Of a DNA stretch of 64,000 nucleotides, positions 29,368 to 39,877 are shown piece by piece (the first letter of the stretch is position 1; the number at the start of each line of letters is the position of its first letter). A program made the translations under genes and the position numbers. The notes below the pieces were generated by a model that worked only from the letters and a program-made list of their open reading frames with translations, was not told where the DNA came from and did no database searches. This DNA comes from Candidatus Trichorickettsia mobilis (GTDB lineage: Bacteria; Pseudomonadota; Alphaproteobacteria; Rickettsiales; Rickettsiaceae): positions 310,001-374,000 of the forward strand of contig NZ_OY728607.1 in the NCBI RefSeq assembly GCF_963422225.1. The letters are read 5' to 3'.

Positions 29368-30981
29368 ATGAATATGGTGAATTTAGAAGTTACAAAAGTA
29401 GATGATATAGGAAAATCATATGATGATGTACTTTATGCAAGTGATTCTTATCCGCAAAGTAGTCCATATCACCTGATGACTTTAGGTGTTTTATTTGGTA
29501 TGAAACCAGTAAAGCCAGAGCAGGCAAGGGTTTTGGAGCTTGGTTGTGGAATAGGGGGCAACCTTATTCCACATGCGGCAAATTATCCAGAAGCAGAGTT
29601 TGTTGGAGTCGATTTATCAAAAGCACAGATTGATGAAGCCAATAAGCATGTTGTCGGGTTGGGTTTAAAAAATATTAAGTTCCATCCTTGTTCAATCACT
29701 GATATTGATGAGAGTTGGGGAAAATTTGATTATATTATTGCTCATGGATTATTATCGTGGGTACCAGAGTTTGTAAAAAATAAAATTTTTGAGATAAGCA
29801 GTAAAAACCTCAGTAAAAATGGTATAGCTTATATTAGCTACAATACCTTGCCAGGTTGGAACATGATTCGTAGTATCAGAGAAATGATGCTATATCATAC
29901 TAGAAAAACAAATGATCTGCGTGAGAAATATATTCAGGCAAAATCTTTTCTTGATTTTATGCTCAAGAATATGAACGATGCTGACTCTCCATATGCTAAA
30001 GTTATAAAAAAAGAAGTTGAGATATTGGCTAATGTTTCTGATTATTATTTTATGCATGAGCATTTGGAAGAAAATAATAGTCAATATTATTTCTTTGAAT
30101 TTATGCAAAAAGCAAAGCAAAATGGTTTGCAATATTTATCTGAAACTGATTTAGTTATTATGCTTTCCGACAACCTTCCTGACAATGTCGCCAAAATATT
30201 AAACCAGTTTAATGATTTTATAGAAATACAACAATATATGGATTTTATTACTAATCGTAGATTTAGAACAACTTTATTATGTCATAATGATGTACAATTA
30301 AATAGATCTATTAATATTAATTCCATAAAACAATTTAAGTTTCAAAATTGTTATTTTGAAACTGAGAAAAATATAACTAATGAAGATATTATTAACCCTA
30401 AGATAACTGTTAATTTTGTTAATAAAGATAATTCTATCCAAAAAATTACTACTATTGATCCAGTAATGAAAGCTGCGTTGTGTGTTTTAATAGAAAATTT
30501 ACGTAATCCTACAAGTTTTAGCAAATTAGTTGAAGAAGCTAATATAAAATTAGGTGGTAATAAAAATTTGGAGGTTATCGAGAAAACTTTATCTGATCAT
30601 TTAACAGGTTTAGTATTTCAGGGGCATATTCAAATTACATTACAAGCTGATAGACCTAGAAGAGATTTAGAAAAACCTAAATTATCAACTTTTTCCTTAT
30701 ATCAAATAAGAAATAGTGATAATTTATGGCTAACAAATATATTTCATGAAAAAGTTGTCGTCAATAAACTGCAAAAAGTTATGATGTCTTATATGGATGG
30801 CCATAATAAGAAAAAAGATATAGTTGATTTGACTATATCTTATGTTAAGGCTAATCGTATCAGCATAAATAATTTATCAAATACTAAAATTACATTATCG
30901 TCTGATAAAGCTAAAAATAGTTTATTACAAGTATTAAATGATACAATAGATTCTTTAAATAAAATGGCTGTCCTAGTATAA
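29368..30981 (+). CDS. Protein lysine methyltransferase-like, paralog 3
   Basis: This 537-residue third copy is nearest to paralog 2 over the first 120 residues (VLELGCGIGGNLIPHAANY, FVGVDLSKAQIDEANKHVV) and nearest to paralog 1 around HGLLSWVPEFVKNKIFEI, which suggests exchange between copies. The C-terminal half differs most. It begins 14 bases after paralog 2 and ends 7 bases before tilS, so all are probably co-transcribed. Function is inferred from the PKMT family. Confidence 0.88.
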   Translation: MNMVNLEVTKVDDIGKSYDDVLYASDSYPQSSPYHLMTLGVLFGMKPVKPEQARVLELGCGIGGNLIPHAANYPEAEFVGVDLSKAQIDEANKHVVGLGLKNIKFHPCSITDIDESWGKFDYIIAHGLLSWVPEFVKNKIFEISSKNLSKNGIAYISYNTLPGWNMIRSIREMMLYHTRKTNDLREKYIQAKSFLDFMLKNMNDADSPYAKVIKKEVEILANVSDYYFMHEHLEENNSQYYFFEFMQKAKQNGLQYLSETDLVIMLSDNLPDNVAKILNQFNDFIEIQQYMDFITNRRFRTTLLCHNDVQLNRSININSIKQFKFQNCYFETEKNITNEDIINPKITVNFVNKDNSIQKITTIDPVMKAALCVLIENLRNPTSFSKLVEEANIKLGGNKNLEVIEKTLSDHLTGLVFQGHIQITLQADRPRRDLEKPKLSTFSLYQIRNSDNLWLTNIFHEKVVVNKLQKVMMSYMDGHNKKKDIVDLTISYVKANRISINNLSNTKITLSSDKAKNSLLQVLNDTIDSLNKMAVLV

Positions 30982-30988
30982 ATAAGTA

Positions 30989-32299
30989 ATGTTATACTTA
31001 AAATTCCAACGTAATTTGCATCATTTATTAGATGGTTATTATCCAAAAGTGATAGCTATAGCAGTTTCAGGAGGAGGGGATTCAGTAGCTCTTTTAGCTT
31101 TAATGCATCAATGGGCTACTGCACATAGTATAAAGCTGATGATTATGACTGTGAATCATAATTTAAGAGCACAAGCCATAGTTGAAGTTAAATATGTGAT
31201 GAATTTAGCACAAAATTTTGGTTATAATTGTGCTATACTCAATTGGGATCATCAGCATAATTTTGCTAATTTACAAGAAAAAGCACGAGAAGCACGCTAT
31301 AGCTTAATGACTGGTTTGTGTAAACAGCTGGATATTTTAACTTTACTGACAGCACATCATAATGATGATGATTTTGAAAATTTTATTATCAGGCAAGAAC
31401 GTAAAAGCGGTATTTTAGGATTACATCATAGCTCTATAAATTTTAGAGGTAATATCAGGATTTTACGACCATTATTTGATATTCATAAAGCAGAGTTGCT
31501 AAATTATTTATTAGCTAATAATATAAGCTGGTTTGAAGATGAATCAAATTTATCTAATAAATATAAACGTGCTCAAATTAGAATAGCTTTAGCTGGACAA
31601 GAGCAGATTTGCCAAAATAAATTAAGAGTACAACAGGATAAAATTAACGAGCAAGCAAATATTATAAAACCATTATTAATTGCAGCTATCGCCGAGTCAG
31701 TAACCATATATCAATATGGATTTGCATCAATTGAGCTTGATAAATTAAATAATTTTAACGACGATATACAATTACAATTAATTCATTTTGTGTTAACTAT
31801 AATTAGTGGTAACACTAAAGTACCACGAGCACGATCTAGTCTTCCGATATTATCTTCATTACATGATTGTCAAAAATTTATTAAGACCTTACATGGATGT
31901 GTTCTTGATAAATCAGCAAATATATTACTTATCTATAGAGAATATGGCAAAAATCCTCCATTAGATGTCCCATTAATCGATGGAGTAGTATGGGATAATA
32001 GGTTTAGCCTTGACCATAAAAATAGATTTTTGCCAAAAAATGCTTACATTACTAGGCTCATGGCTAGTGATTATAAATATTTGAAACAAAAATTAAATTT
32101 ATCAAGTGCATTAGAAAATATTATTGATTTATCCTCCAATAAGCATCAAGCCATATTATTTACCCTACCTGTTATCAAAATATTTGAAAAAGTTATAGCG
32201 CTTCCCCATATATCTTATTATGATAGTGCCAATTTGATAGAGAAACTTGATTTATCCTTTAGGCCAGGTTTTATATCACGTTTTACACATTTCTGTTAG
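30989..32299 (+). CDS. tilS: tRNA(Ile)-lysidine synthase
   Basis: TilS attaches lysine to C34 of tRNA-Ile2 so that it reads AUA, which is essential. The ATP-pyrophosphatase loop SGGGDS is at residues 27-32, followed by the N-type domain with LTAHHNDDDFENFIIR. The 436 residues include the C-terminal domains seen in long TilS forms. The neighbouring downstream gene is ftsH, the usual order in many bacteria. Confidence 0.94.
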   Translation: MLYLKFQRNLHHLLDGYYPKVIAIAVSGGGDSVALLALMHQWATAHSIKLMIMTVNHNLRAQAIVEVKYVMNLAQNFGYNCAILNWDHQHNFANLQEKAREARYSLMTGLCKQLDILTLLTAHHNDDDFENFIIRQERKSGILGLHHSSINFRGNIRILRPLFDIHKAELLNYLLANNISWFEDESNLSNKYKRAQIRIALAGQEQICQNKLRVQQDKINEQANIIKPLLIAAIAESVTIYQYGFASIELDKLNNFNDDIQLQLIHFVLTIISGNTKVPRARSSLPILSSLHDCQKFIKTLHGCVLDKSANILLIYREYGKNPPLDVPLIDGVVWDNRFSLDHKNRFLPKNAYITRLMASDYKYLKQKLNLSSALENIIDLSSNKHQAILFTLPVIKIFEKVIALPHISYYDSANLIEKLDLSFRPGFISRFTHFC

Positions 32300-32493
32300 T
32301 ATAAAATACTTTGTGAATAGAGTCTGATGACGGAGAGCTTTGGAGTGTACAATAAACTGTATCACTTCGGAAGGGACGGTAATTATCTCAGTGTCAATGT
32401 CATCTCAGGATTAGCTTGGAATGGCAGTTTAACACAATGTTGCTAAACTACTCTCAAGATGAGAGCGAGTATAAATTGTTTTAAGGTTATAAA

Positions 32494-34380
32494 ATGAACA
32501 ATCAAGGAAAAAACATTCTTATTTGGATATCAATTTTTGTTGGTATGATGTTTATTTTTAATGCTTTACAAGGAGATAACCTTGTTGGTGGTAAAAATAA
32601 TATTGCATTTTCAGATTTTTTAACCAGAGTTGAGAATAAAGAAGTTGGCTCGGTTAAAATACAGGGCAGGATGATTGAAGGAAGTTTTGCTGATGGTAGT
32701 TCTTTTTCAACCTATGCCCCAGATTATCCGGATTTAATCAATAAGCTTAATGAGAATAATGTCCATATAGAGGTATCGCCGCCGGATACGAAGATGAACT
32801 CGTTATTTAGTATTTTTGTCTCATGGTTTCCTATGCTTTTGTTGATTGGTGTATGGGTATTTTTTATGCGCCAAATGCAAGGTGGCGGAAAAGCTATGGG
32901 CTTTGGCAAGTCAAAAGCTAAATTGATTTCTGATAAAGGTCCTAAAATTACTTTTAAAGATGTCGCAGGTATTGATGAAGCTAAAGTGGAATTAACGGAA
33001 ATTGTAGATTTTTTAAGAGATCCAAGCAAATTCCAGAAACTAGGTGGTAAGATCCCAAAAGGCTGTTTGCTTATAGGTCCTCCAGGTACTGGTAAAACAT
33101 TGTTGGCAAAGGCAATTGCAGGTGAAGCTAATGTTCCGTTTTTCAGCATTTCGGGATCAGATTTTGTTGAAATGTTTGTAGGTGTAGGTGCCAGTCGAGT
33201 TAGAGATATGTTCGAGCAGGGAAAACGTAATGCTCCTTGTATAATATTTATTGATGAGATTGATGCAGTTGGACGTCATCGTGGTATTGGTCTTGGTGGT
33301 GGCAATGATGAGAGGGAGCAAACTCTAAATCAAATGTTGGTAGAAATGGACGGTTTTGAATCAAACGAAGGGGTGGTAATTATTGCAGCAACCAACCGTC
33401 CAGATGTACTTGATCCAGCTCTATTGCGTCCTGGCAGATTTGATCGGCAAATTACAGTGCCAAATCCTGATATAGATGGTAGAGAACAAATTTTACAAGT
33501 ACATTTAAAGAAAATAAAACATAGTCAAAAAATAGAGCCCCGTATTATTGCTCGCGGTACTCCAGGTTTTTCCGGCGCAGAACTAGCCAATCTTGTCAAC
33601 GAATCAGCTTTACTTGCAGCTAGAAATGGCAAAAAAGAAGTTGAGATGGAAGATTTAGAGAATGCTAAAGATAAAGTATTGATGGGTGTAGAACGTCGTT
33701 CAATGGTGATGTCAGATGAACAGAAAAAATTAACGGCTTATCACGAAGGAGGGCACGCTTTAGTAGGGCTTTACTGCCCAGCTTCTGATCCTATTCATAA
33801 AGCAACGATTATACCACGTGGTAGGGCTTTAGGTATGGTGATAAGGTTACCAGAAAATGATCGTTTTTCTATCACTCGCGATAAAATGGAAGCTGACATA
33901 GCAGTAGCAATGGCTGGCAGAGTAGCAGAAGAAATTATTTTTGGATCACATAAAGTAACTTCCGGAGCCTCTTCTGATATTAAAATGGCAACACAAATGG
34001 CTAGAGCCATGGTCACAGAATGGGGATTAAGTACTGTAATTGGACCAATATACCATGGTGCTGCTAATGAGGATTTGTATGCATATGGAGGTAGAGGTGG
34101 AGCAAAAGATAAATCAGAACACACAGCAGAACTTATCGATCAGGAAGTAAAGAGCCTTATCGAGCAAGGGTATAGTTTTGCTAAAACCATATTAACTTCT
34201 CATATAAATCAATTACATATATTAGCAGAGGCGCTAATAGAGTATGAAACATTATCTGGCAAACAAATCAAAAATTTGTTAATTGGTAATGATCTCCACA
34301 CTGAAGAAGATGCTATTTTTCCAGTGCAAAATGAACCTGTTGCTACTAGTAGTAAAAAAAAGAAAAAAGATAATACATAA
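32494..34380 (+). CDS. ftsH: ATP-dependent zinc metalloprotease FtsH
   Basis: FtsH degrades misassembled membrane proteins and regulators. Two membrane helices (residues 7-24 and about 100-120) flank a periplasmic segment. The AAA domain has Walker A GPPGTGKT near residue 195, Walker [16 protein letters not shown] and the second-region homology. The protease zinc site is HEGGH near residue 417. The tail is Lys-rich. At 628 residues it is full length. The 194-base gap after tilS contains degenerate palindromic sequence and may hold its own promoter. Confidence 0.97.
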   Translation: MNNQGKNILIWISIFVGMMFIFNALQGDNLVGGKNNIAFSDFLTRVENKEVGSVKIQGRMIEGSFADGSSFSTYAPDYPDLINKLNENNVHIEVSPPDTKMNSLFSIFVSWFPMLLLIGVWVFFMRQMQGGGKAMGFGKSKAKLISDKGPKITFKDVAGIDEAKVELTEIVDFLRDPSKFQKLGGKIPKGCLLIGPPGTGKTLLAKAIAGEANVPFFSISGSDFVEMFVGVGASRVRDMFEQGKRNAPCIIFIDEIDAVGRHRGIGLGGGNDEREQTLNQMLVEMDGFESNEGVVIIAATNRPDVLDPALLRPGRFDRQITVPNPDIDGREQILQVHLKKIKHSQKIEPRIIARGTPGFSGAELANLVNESALLAARNGKKEVEMEDLENAKDKVLMGVERRSMVMSDEQKKLTAYHEGGHALVGLYCPASDPIHKATIIPRGRALGMVIRLPENDRFSITRDKMEADIAVAMAGRVAEEIIFGSHKVTSGASSDIKMATQMARAMVTEWGLSTVIGPIYHGAANEDLYAYGGRGGAKDKSEHTAELIDQEVKSLIEQGYSFAKTILTSHINQLHILAEALIEYETLSGKQIKNLLIGNDLHTEEDAIFPVQNEPVATSSKKKKKDNT

Positions 34381-34431
34381 ATAGATGTGTTTCAGTGTTC
34401 AATAAGTGTTTAAAATGAACATCGAAACACA

Positions 34432-34690
34432 TCACAAACGTCCTCCAAGCTCAGTAAACTTGACACAGTTCGTTGAACACTCTCGTAAACTTTGTTTCTC
34501 TCGTTCTAGTAGATTTTTTGTGAGCGGTTTTAAAAATTGTACGTCAATATAGAGTGTTCGTGGAAACCTAAGTGTTAGGTTAAGGAAATGAAGCGAGCAA
34601 CCACCCAGTAAATGGGAGGGGGATGCTAAAGCTTGACAGTTCATATCGGTCTATTTTTCTAAAACCCGTGAATCAACGCTCACAATTTTT
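34432..34690. repeat. Palindromic repeats in the ftsH to deaminase gap (34381-34961)
   Basis: The first half of this 580-base gap contains ACTTGACACAGTTCGTTGAA (34450) and, from 34521, GTGAGCGGTTTTAAAAATTG closed by CCCGTGAATCAACGCTCAC near 34683, which is a degenerate member of the GTGAGCGTTCAC family. The second half, 34690-34961, shows no gene. GTACTTATTA is repeated at 34929 and 34953, just before the next ATG, and may be a binding site. Confidence 0.6.
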
Positions 34691-34961
34691 TCAGTACATT
34701 TAATAAAAATCATATAAATAATAATTTTTGTAAGAATTCTCAACAAAACCTCTGCATTTTTCTTTTATAGCTCAGCTCACTAAAGTCTACTAATATTTTA
34801 AAATCAAGAACCTTATGCAAGCTGTGGTTTGCGTTATTGACAAAGTAGGTCTGCAAAATGTAACTTCACCAGCTTAGAATAATAAATATTTCTTAACTAT
34901 TGCTTTTTCTTAATTAATTTGTTAACATGTACTTATTAATAAAATTTAATGAGTACTTATT

Positions 34962-36437
34962 ATGTCTAAAAATATTAAATATGCAAGTAAAGGAAAAGTA
35001 GTTCAACCTAGATATGAAGGGCGAGGAGATACATTTTATAGCGACAGAGTATTAGATGCTTTTGCAAGAGTCTTAAAGACTAAAGAAACAACAGCAGTAG
35101 CTGTAGCACGTAATGAATATGATGATTTGTTGTTAACATATAATATTCCTAGTATTTTTTTTAATAGTGATAAAAATAATAAAGAGCTTCAATATACAAA
35201 AATTCGTAATTCTTTATATGAAGACGAAGCAGAGGAAAGTAACAAGGTAACTGTCCGTAAGGATAAAATTGATGAAGAAATAAAATATATACATAATATT
35301 TTAAAGGATTTGTATGAGTTAGAACCTAATAATAAAGAATATAGCAATCAATTTAATAAAAAATTTATTGAAATATTAATACTAAAACAAAACTCTCTTG
35401 ACATTGAAACAAAAGTACAAATTAATCGAGCTTTGAAACTGCAAAACTTCAAAAGCATAAATAAATTAAAAGAACAATATTTGGTAGATAAAGAGGATGA
35501 GAATGTCGACTTTGAAGAAATTACAATTAACTCTAATTTATATAATAAAACAAAATTATATCAAGATACCGTAAAAATTATTACCTATTTTAGACAAGAA
35601 AAGTACTTTCCTAAAATTGAAGAAATATATGACAATACCGAATCTAATTTTCATGCAGAGAATTTACTTTCTGGGTTTGTAGCAGATGGCTCATATATAG
35701 GAGTATCTGGATTATCCTGTAGTGATTGCGCTCTAGTATTAAATGATAAGAATATAAAATTTAGAGGAACACATGGTGTATCTTATCATAGTTATAAATT
35801 TGAAGAAGGAATGCAAGAGTATTTGATGGAACAGTCTGAGGACATGTATGCCAAAGGTGATGCAGTACCTAAAAAGACAATAATATTAAATCATGATAAT
35901 TCAGATGATGATTTATCAAAAGAATCTGTATTTGAACAACAAGCTATTGTTAAATTATTACCAACTAACCACCAACATAAATCTAAAGCAAAACTGAAAT
36001 TAGAGCAAAAACTTAAACTGAATATAAATTTCAAAGATGAATCTAAATTCGAAGATGATATTTTACGGGATAAATATGTAATACAAAAGAAGAATGCACA
36101 ATTTAAACAAAACACCACGAGCTCAAAGGAAAATGACGAATATTTTAATAACGAAAACTTATCAAATCTAAGTAAAAAGAAAGTTTGCAAAGAAGGAGAT
36201 CATTTTACTCAAGTTAACAAGCTGCAAATAAATCAAGATCAATATATAACACCTATAAAACTCAATACTGAACTTTATTATAACTTTCAATCTGCGGATT
36301 TATTTTCTGGATCTACCCAAGATACTCAGGATACTTTTTTAAACAATAACAGTTTTAAGCAAATTTCAACAAGTTCTTTTGAATTTGAAACTAAGCTTAG
36401 TGGCACACAGCAATATATGAGTGATAGCGAAAATTAA
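34962..36437 (+). CDS. Protein with an OTT_1508-like nucleic acid/nucleotide deaminase domain
   Basis: The 491-residue product contains the zinc signature of the cytidine deaminase superfamily: HAE at residues 231-233 and CSDC at 253-256 within IGVSGLSCSDC, followed by FRGTHGV (267-273). The N-terminal part AFARVLKTKETTAVAVARNE also fits the pattern of OTT_1508-like deaminases, first noted in Orientia and in fungi. Residues 280-491 are polar, Lys, Asn and Ser rich and probably disordered. No signal peptide or immunity gene is evident. By analogy it may be a secreted effector or toxin; the substrate, RNA, DNA or a nucleotide, is unknown. It is a single gene with its own upstream region. Confidence 0.7.
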   Translation: MSKNIKYASKGKVVQPRYEGRGDTFYSDRVLDAFARVLKTKETTAVAVARNEYDDLLLTYNIPSIFFNSDKNNKELQYTKIRNSLYEDEAEESNKVTVRKDKIDEEIKYIHNILKDLYELEPNNKEYSNQFNKKFIEILILKQNSLDIETKVQINRALKLQNFKSINKLKEQYLVDKEDENVDFEEITINSNLYNKTKLYQDTVKIITYFRQEKYFPKIEEIYDNTESNFHAENLLSGFVADGSYIGVSGLSCSDCALVLNDKNIKFRGTHGVSYHSYKFEEGMQEYLMEQSEDMYAKGDAVPKKTIILNHDNSDDDLSKESVFEQQAIVKLLPTNHQHKSKAKLKLEQKLKLNINFKDESKFEDDILRDKYVIQKKNAQFKQNTTSSKENDEYFNNENLSNLSKKKVCKEGDHFTQVNKLQINQDQYITPIKLNTELYYNFQSADLFSGSTQDTQDTFLNNNSFKQISTSSFEFETKLSGTQQYMSDSEN

Positions 36438-36443
36438 TAAAAA

Positions 36444-36520
36444 TGGCGCACCCGAGAGGACTTGAACCCCTAACCTTATGATCCGTAGTCATATGCTCTA
36501 TCCAATTGAGCTACGGGTGC
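36444..36520 (-). tRNA. tRNA-Arg (anticodon ACG)
   Basis: The minus strand folds as a cloverleaf: acceptor GCACCCG with CGGGTGC, anticodon loop CTACGGA with ACG, T-loop GGTTCAAGTC, discriminator G and an encoded CCA. It ends 6 bases after the deaminase stop, on the opposite strand. Confidence 0.96.
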
Positions 36521-36536
36521 GGAATAATTATTCACA

Positions 36537-36935
36537 TTACTTAGTTATCTTCTCCATGGCAACTAAATAATGTGAAGGGAATTTTTTATACGCTCCAGTA
36601 ACAGCGTCAACTAAGAAACCAGGCCAAAATATTATATTTATTAGAGATGCACCATTAAAACTATCGCCAACAGAAGTATTAAGCTGCTTATAACCATCGG
36701 CTTTACACAATACTGTGATAGGACCAGAAGATCTAGCAACAGTTACTGTACCGGGGTTATTGTTGATATAATAGCTTCCTCCAGCTCCATCCATAATAGT
36801 GCATCTCGCTTGTTCTAAAATGTCGTTATTTGTTATGTCAATAGCTTGAATGTGCAAAGTTTGACGAGTACCAGAAAAAACGGTTGCACAACCAGAAATT
36901 ATCATTGTAATAAAAACTATAAACAATAAATGCAT
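36537..36935 (-). CDS. Predicted outer-membrane lipoprotein
   Basis: The 132-residue protein starts MHLLFIVFITMIISGCATVF, a short signal sequence with a lipobox ending at Cys16. The mature part has ARCTIMDGAGGSYYINNNPG and ITVLCKADGYKQLNT, a beta-rich pattern like that of PEGA-type and related lipoproteins. It is likely anchored to the outer membrane, facing the periplasm. The gene follows directly upstream of tRNA-Arg on the minus strand. The specific role is unknown. Confidence 0.75.
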   Translation of the reverse strand: MHLLFIVFITMIISGCATVFSGTRQTLHIQAIDITNNDILEQARCTIMDGAGGSYYINNNPGTVTVARSSGPITVLCKADGYKQLNTSVGDSFNGASLINIIFWPGFLVDAVTGAYKKFPSHYLVAMEKITK

Positions 36936-37048
36936 AATTTGTTCAAGTACATAATAAAGAAGCCACTCTATTCTAAAATAACTGGTACGTCAAGTTGATT
37001 GATTTAGTATCTATGATTGCTAAGGGTATCGTGGATAGCCAGATTGTA

Positions 37049-38776
37049 TTATTCAGAGTCTTTGATTCCAATCATTAGCACCCCTGTTAATAAATTGATT
37101 GTTGGCTTTTTATTATACATAGTACCACCGATCTGAGTTAATAATAGCTTTGCATGCAACTTATGGTCAACTGACTCTACTGCTATAAAATGTTTTGCAC
37201 CTGGTGCATCATCCATATATTGCTGAAGAATATTTTCGAGATTAAAATAAACTGCACGGTCAGTTGTTGCATTGGTAATAGTTAGTATATTAGTGCTTGG
37301 CTCAAAGAAAACAGTCAGTTGTTGATCATTAACTTTAATAATTTTCCTGACAGTAGAGATACTGGTGAGTAAATCATATTCTTTAATCAAGATACCATCA
37401 TCGACATAGGAATAAAAATCGTTAAAGATAATATTGAAACCATTTTCATGTTTCAGATCAGCAAACCCTAATTCCTTAACTATCTCAGATGCTTCAAGTA
37501 ACTTAGGATCAGTGATGTTAATATAAGCATTAGGTTGATCGATAAATAATAGTTTTAAATTATCAACTTTATTACTTTTTACCATATAATTAACAATAGA
37601 ATAAATATCTTCGTATAAATGCTGCTTATCAGTTTGTTTACTCTTAAGCAACTGACTTAGCCTATTAAACTGGCTATAGCTTGCAATGTTTTCTGCTCTC
37701 AAAGGGCCAAATAAAGTAATTAATAGCAAAATAATCGCTACCTTATACATATTGTTTATGGTGTTAGTGCGGCTATTAGCTAAGCCTAGTATAATTGCTG
37801 ATACTAGCCAAATTAACCATATTAGCACCATATATCTGGCTTCAGTAAATCCGTATTGATTGATTCTTGCCGCTATTGCAATAGCCATTAATACTAAAGG
37901 CGCAATCATTAATTGAAAAAAATAACGATAAAAGCAACTTATTATATTTTTTCCTTGATTAATTATCGGATAAGAAGCAACAAAAGAGGAAATTGCTAAA
38001 AAAGCAAAACCAGATACTAAATAGACGATACCACCATGTGGTAATTGCCAATTGACGATTATTTTGATGGTATAAATATATAAAATAATTAGATAGATAA
38101 TGGATAATGGGACACATATATAGCTCATCATTATCTTTAAACCAAGAGGTAGATAATCTAACTTTTTAAAGCAGTCAGTAGTAAAGTTAGATAAAGCAAA
38201 AATTGGAGCGAATAGTGATGAAACAACAATCCAACTGCCAAAATAAAATTCAACATTAATTTTTATGTTAAATAAGGTAGTGAGAGTTAAAGCAATAAAA
38301 CTAATTCCTAGAAAAAGTACTATGGCTACAAAAATAGTAAAAATTAAATTGAAATAGACATGGTAATTGAAGCTCCAGACAATTTCATTATCTGTTTTTT
38401 TAAAAAGAAAAGGACTGACAAAGATCAATAAAAAAAGTATCAAAGCAAAATAGAAGATGAAGTCAGGTTTCAGGATAGATTTAGTAGATAAATACCAACT
38501 TATCAGCAAAAATATTGGTATGCTTAGTGCATAATAAAATTTGTCTTGATAATTATTACTCTCCGTAAATAATTTAACAGCTAAAAACCAAAAAAATCCA
38601 CAAAATAAGATCAATAACCATCTTACAAGATCTGTAGCATCAATAATTGGTGTGGATCCAAGTAATGCTTGTAAAGCAAGTGAGGTAAACAATACACTGC
38701 ACAATATCGCTAAAGAAAAACGGCATAAGGTTTTTTTTAGTTGATGGATATTTGAATAGATAAAATTTTTCATCAT
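37049..38776 (-). CDS. DUF4153-type membrane protein
   Basis: About 350 residues form ten or more membrane helices, starting with QLKKTLCRFSLAILCSVLFT, followed by a soluble C-terminal region of about 200 residues. The pattern LAVKLFTESNNYQDKFYYAL near residue 64 and LIWLVSAIILGLANSRT near residue 335 resemble the DUF4153 family. No catalytic motif is visible. A second Met at residue 2 makes the exact start uncertain by one codon. It is separated from the rluC-like gene by a divergent 160-base region. Confidence 0.65.
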   Translation of the reverse strand: MMKNFIYSNIHQLKKTLCRFSLAILCSVLFTSLALQALLGSTPIIDATDLVRWLLILFCGFFWFLAVKLFTESNNYQDKFYYALSIPIFLLISWYLSTKSILKPDFIFYFALILFLLIFVSPFLFKKTDNEIVWSFNYHVYFNLIFTIFVAIVLFLGISFIALTLTTLFNIKINVEFYFGSWIVVSSLFAPIFALSNFTTDCFKKLDYLPLGLKIMMSYICVPLSIIYLIILYIYTIKIIVNWQLPHGGIVYLVSGFAFLAISSFVASYPIINQGKNIISCFYRYFFQLMIAPLVLMAIAIAARINQYGFTEARYMVLIWLIWLVSAIILGLANSRTNTINNMYKVAIILLLITLFGPLRAENIASYSQFNRLSQLLKSKQTDKQHLYEDIYSIVNYMVKSNKVDNLKLLFIDQPNAYINITDPKLLEASEIVKELGFADLKHENGFNIIFNDFYSYVDDGILIKEYDLLTSISTVRKIIKVNDQQLTVFFEPSTNILTITNATTDRAVYFNLENILQQYMDDAPGAKHFIAVESVDHKLHAKLLLTQIGGTMYNKKPTINLLTGVLMIGIKDSE

Positions 38777-38935
38777 TTAAAGAGCTTGCCTTTAAGTTTT
38801 AAATATTTTAGCTTATATTTGGTTGATTTTCAAGATGGGCTCTTAGCTTGGTTACCAGAAAGCAAAAAGATGTAACTAAGGTTATTGATATGATGTATAA
38901 TTATTCTATTTGAATGAAGAGAGTGAGTTTATGAT

Positions 38936-39862
38936 ATGCATTGCATTATAGTCAATGTGGAGCTTCCTAGCAGATTAGATCGATATTTGCGCCGAAATTA
39001 CCCAGAGCTTACGCAAGGCATCATTGAACAGCTACTGCGACGAGGTCAAATAAAACTTAATGGTCGTAAGGTGTCAGCGGGTATTCGTGTAGTAAATGGA
39101 GATGAAATATTAATTCAAGATAAGGTAAGTCTCACATTTAATTCATCATCGTCAATAGAACAAGTCTTCTCGCCAGCAGTCAAGAATTTAGCTAGTAAAT
39201 TATTACAGGAGTATCAGCTATATTCGGATGACAATTTATTAACCATCAATAAACCACATGGTCTTGCAACTCAAGGAGGTAGTAAAATTAGATTATCTAT
39301 TCAAGATGCATTATGTTATCTGAATACTCAAGGAAATGATTTTAAGCTGGTGCATAGATTAGATAAAGACACGAGTGGTTTATTATTAATCGCCAGGAAT
39401 TATTTGGCAGCGTACCAATTAACAACTGCATTTTTTGATAAAACTATTAAGAAAATTTATCTGGCTATTGTCTATGGGCGACCGTTGCAAAGCACTGGAG
39501 AAATACAAGGAATGATTGCAAAAAACCGAGGTGGGGTATATGAAAAAGTTATGGATGATAATAATGGAAAGCTTGCGATCACACAATATAAAGTACTAAC
39601 CACCAACGGTAAGATATCACTAATAGAATTTATACCGCTTACCGGTAGAATGCATCAATTACGATTTCATGCTTTAAAACTAGGGTGTCCAATAATTGGC
39701 GATAAGAAATATTTTACTTCAACCTCTGAAATAAAACATGGACTGCCGATGTTATTACATGCAAAAAAAATTATTATTCCTGATTCTCTATGGGGTTTTG
39801 ATCTAACTATTGAAGCTGATTTACCAGAATATTTTTTGACAATTATGCGTAGCATTAGTTAG
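38936..39862 (+). CDS. rluC: RluA-family 23S rRNA pseudouridine synthase, RluC-like
   Basis: The enzyme isomerises uridines of 23S rRNA. Residues 10-65 form an S4 RNA-binding domain (RLDRYLRRNYPELTQGIIEQ). The catalytic motif HRLDKDTSGLLLIAR near residue 140 contains the essential Asp. LTGRMHQLRFHALKLGCPI and IIGDKKY follow as in the family. Its length of 308 residues and the S4 domain favour RluC over RluA, but RluD cannot be ruled out by eye. Confidence 0.9.
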   Translation: MHCIIVNVELPSRLDRYLRRNYPELTQGIIEQLLRRGQIKLNGRKVSAGIRVVNGDEILIQDKVSLTFNSSSSIEQVFSPAVKNLASKLLQEYQLYSDDNLLTINKPHGLATQGGSKIRLSIQDALCYLNTQGNDFKLVHRLDKDTSGLLLIARNYLAAYQLTTAFFDKTIKKIYLAIVYGRPLQSTGEIQGMIAKNRGGVYEKVMDDNNGKLAITQYKVLTTNGKISLIEFIPLTGRMHQLRFHALKLGCPIIGDKKYFTSTSEIKHGLPMLLHAKKIIIPDSLWGFDLTIEADLPEYFLTIMRSIS

Positions 39863-39877
39863 ATAATCATTAGATTG

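Noticed and set aside
34432..34644. Minus-strand 70-codon frame after ftsH
   Set aside because: It lies within palindromic repeats and has no recognisable protein pattern.
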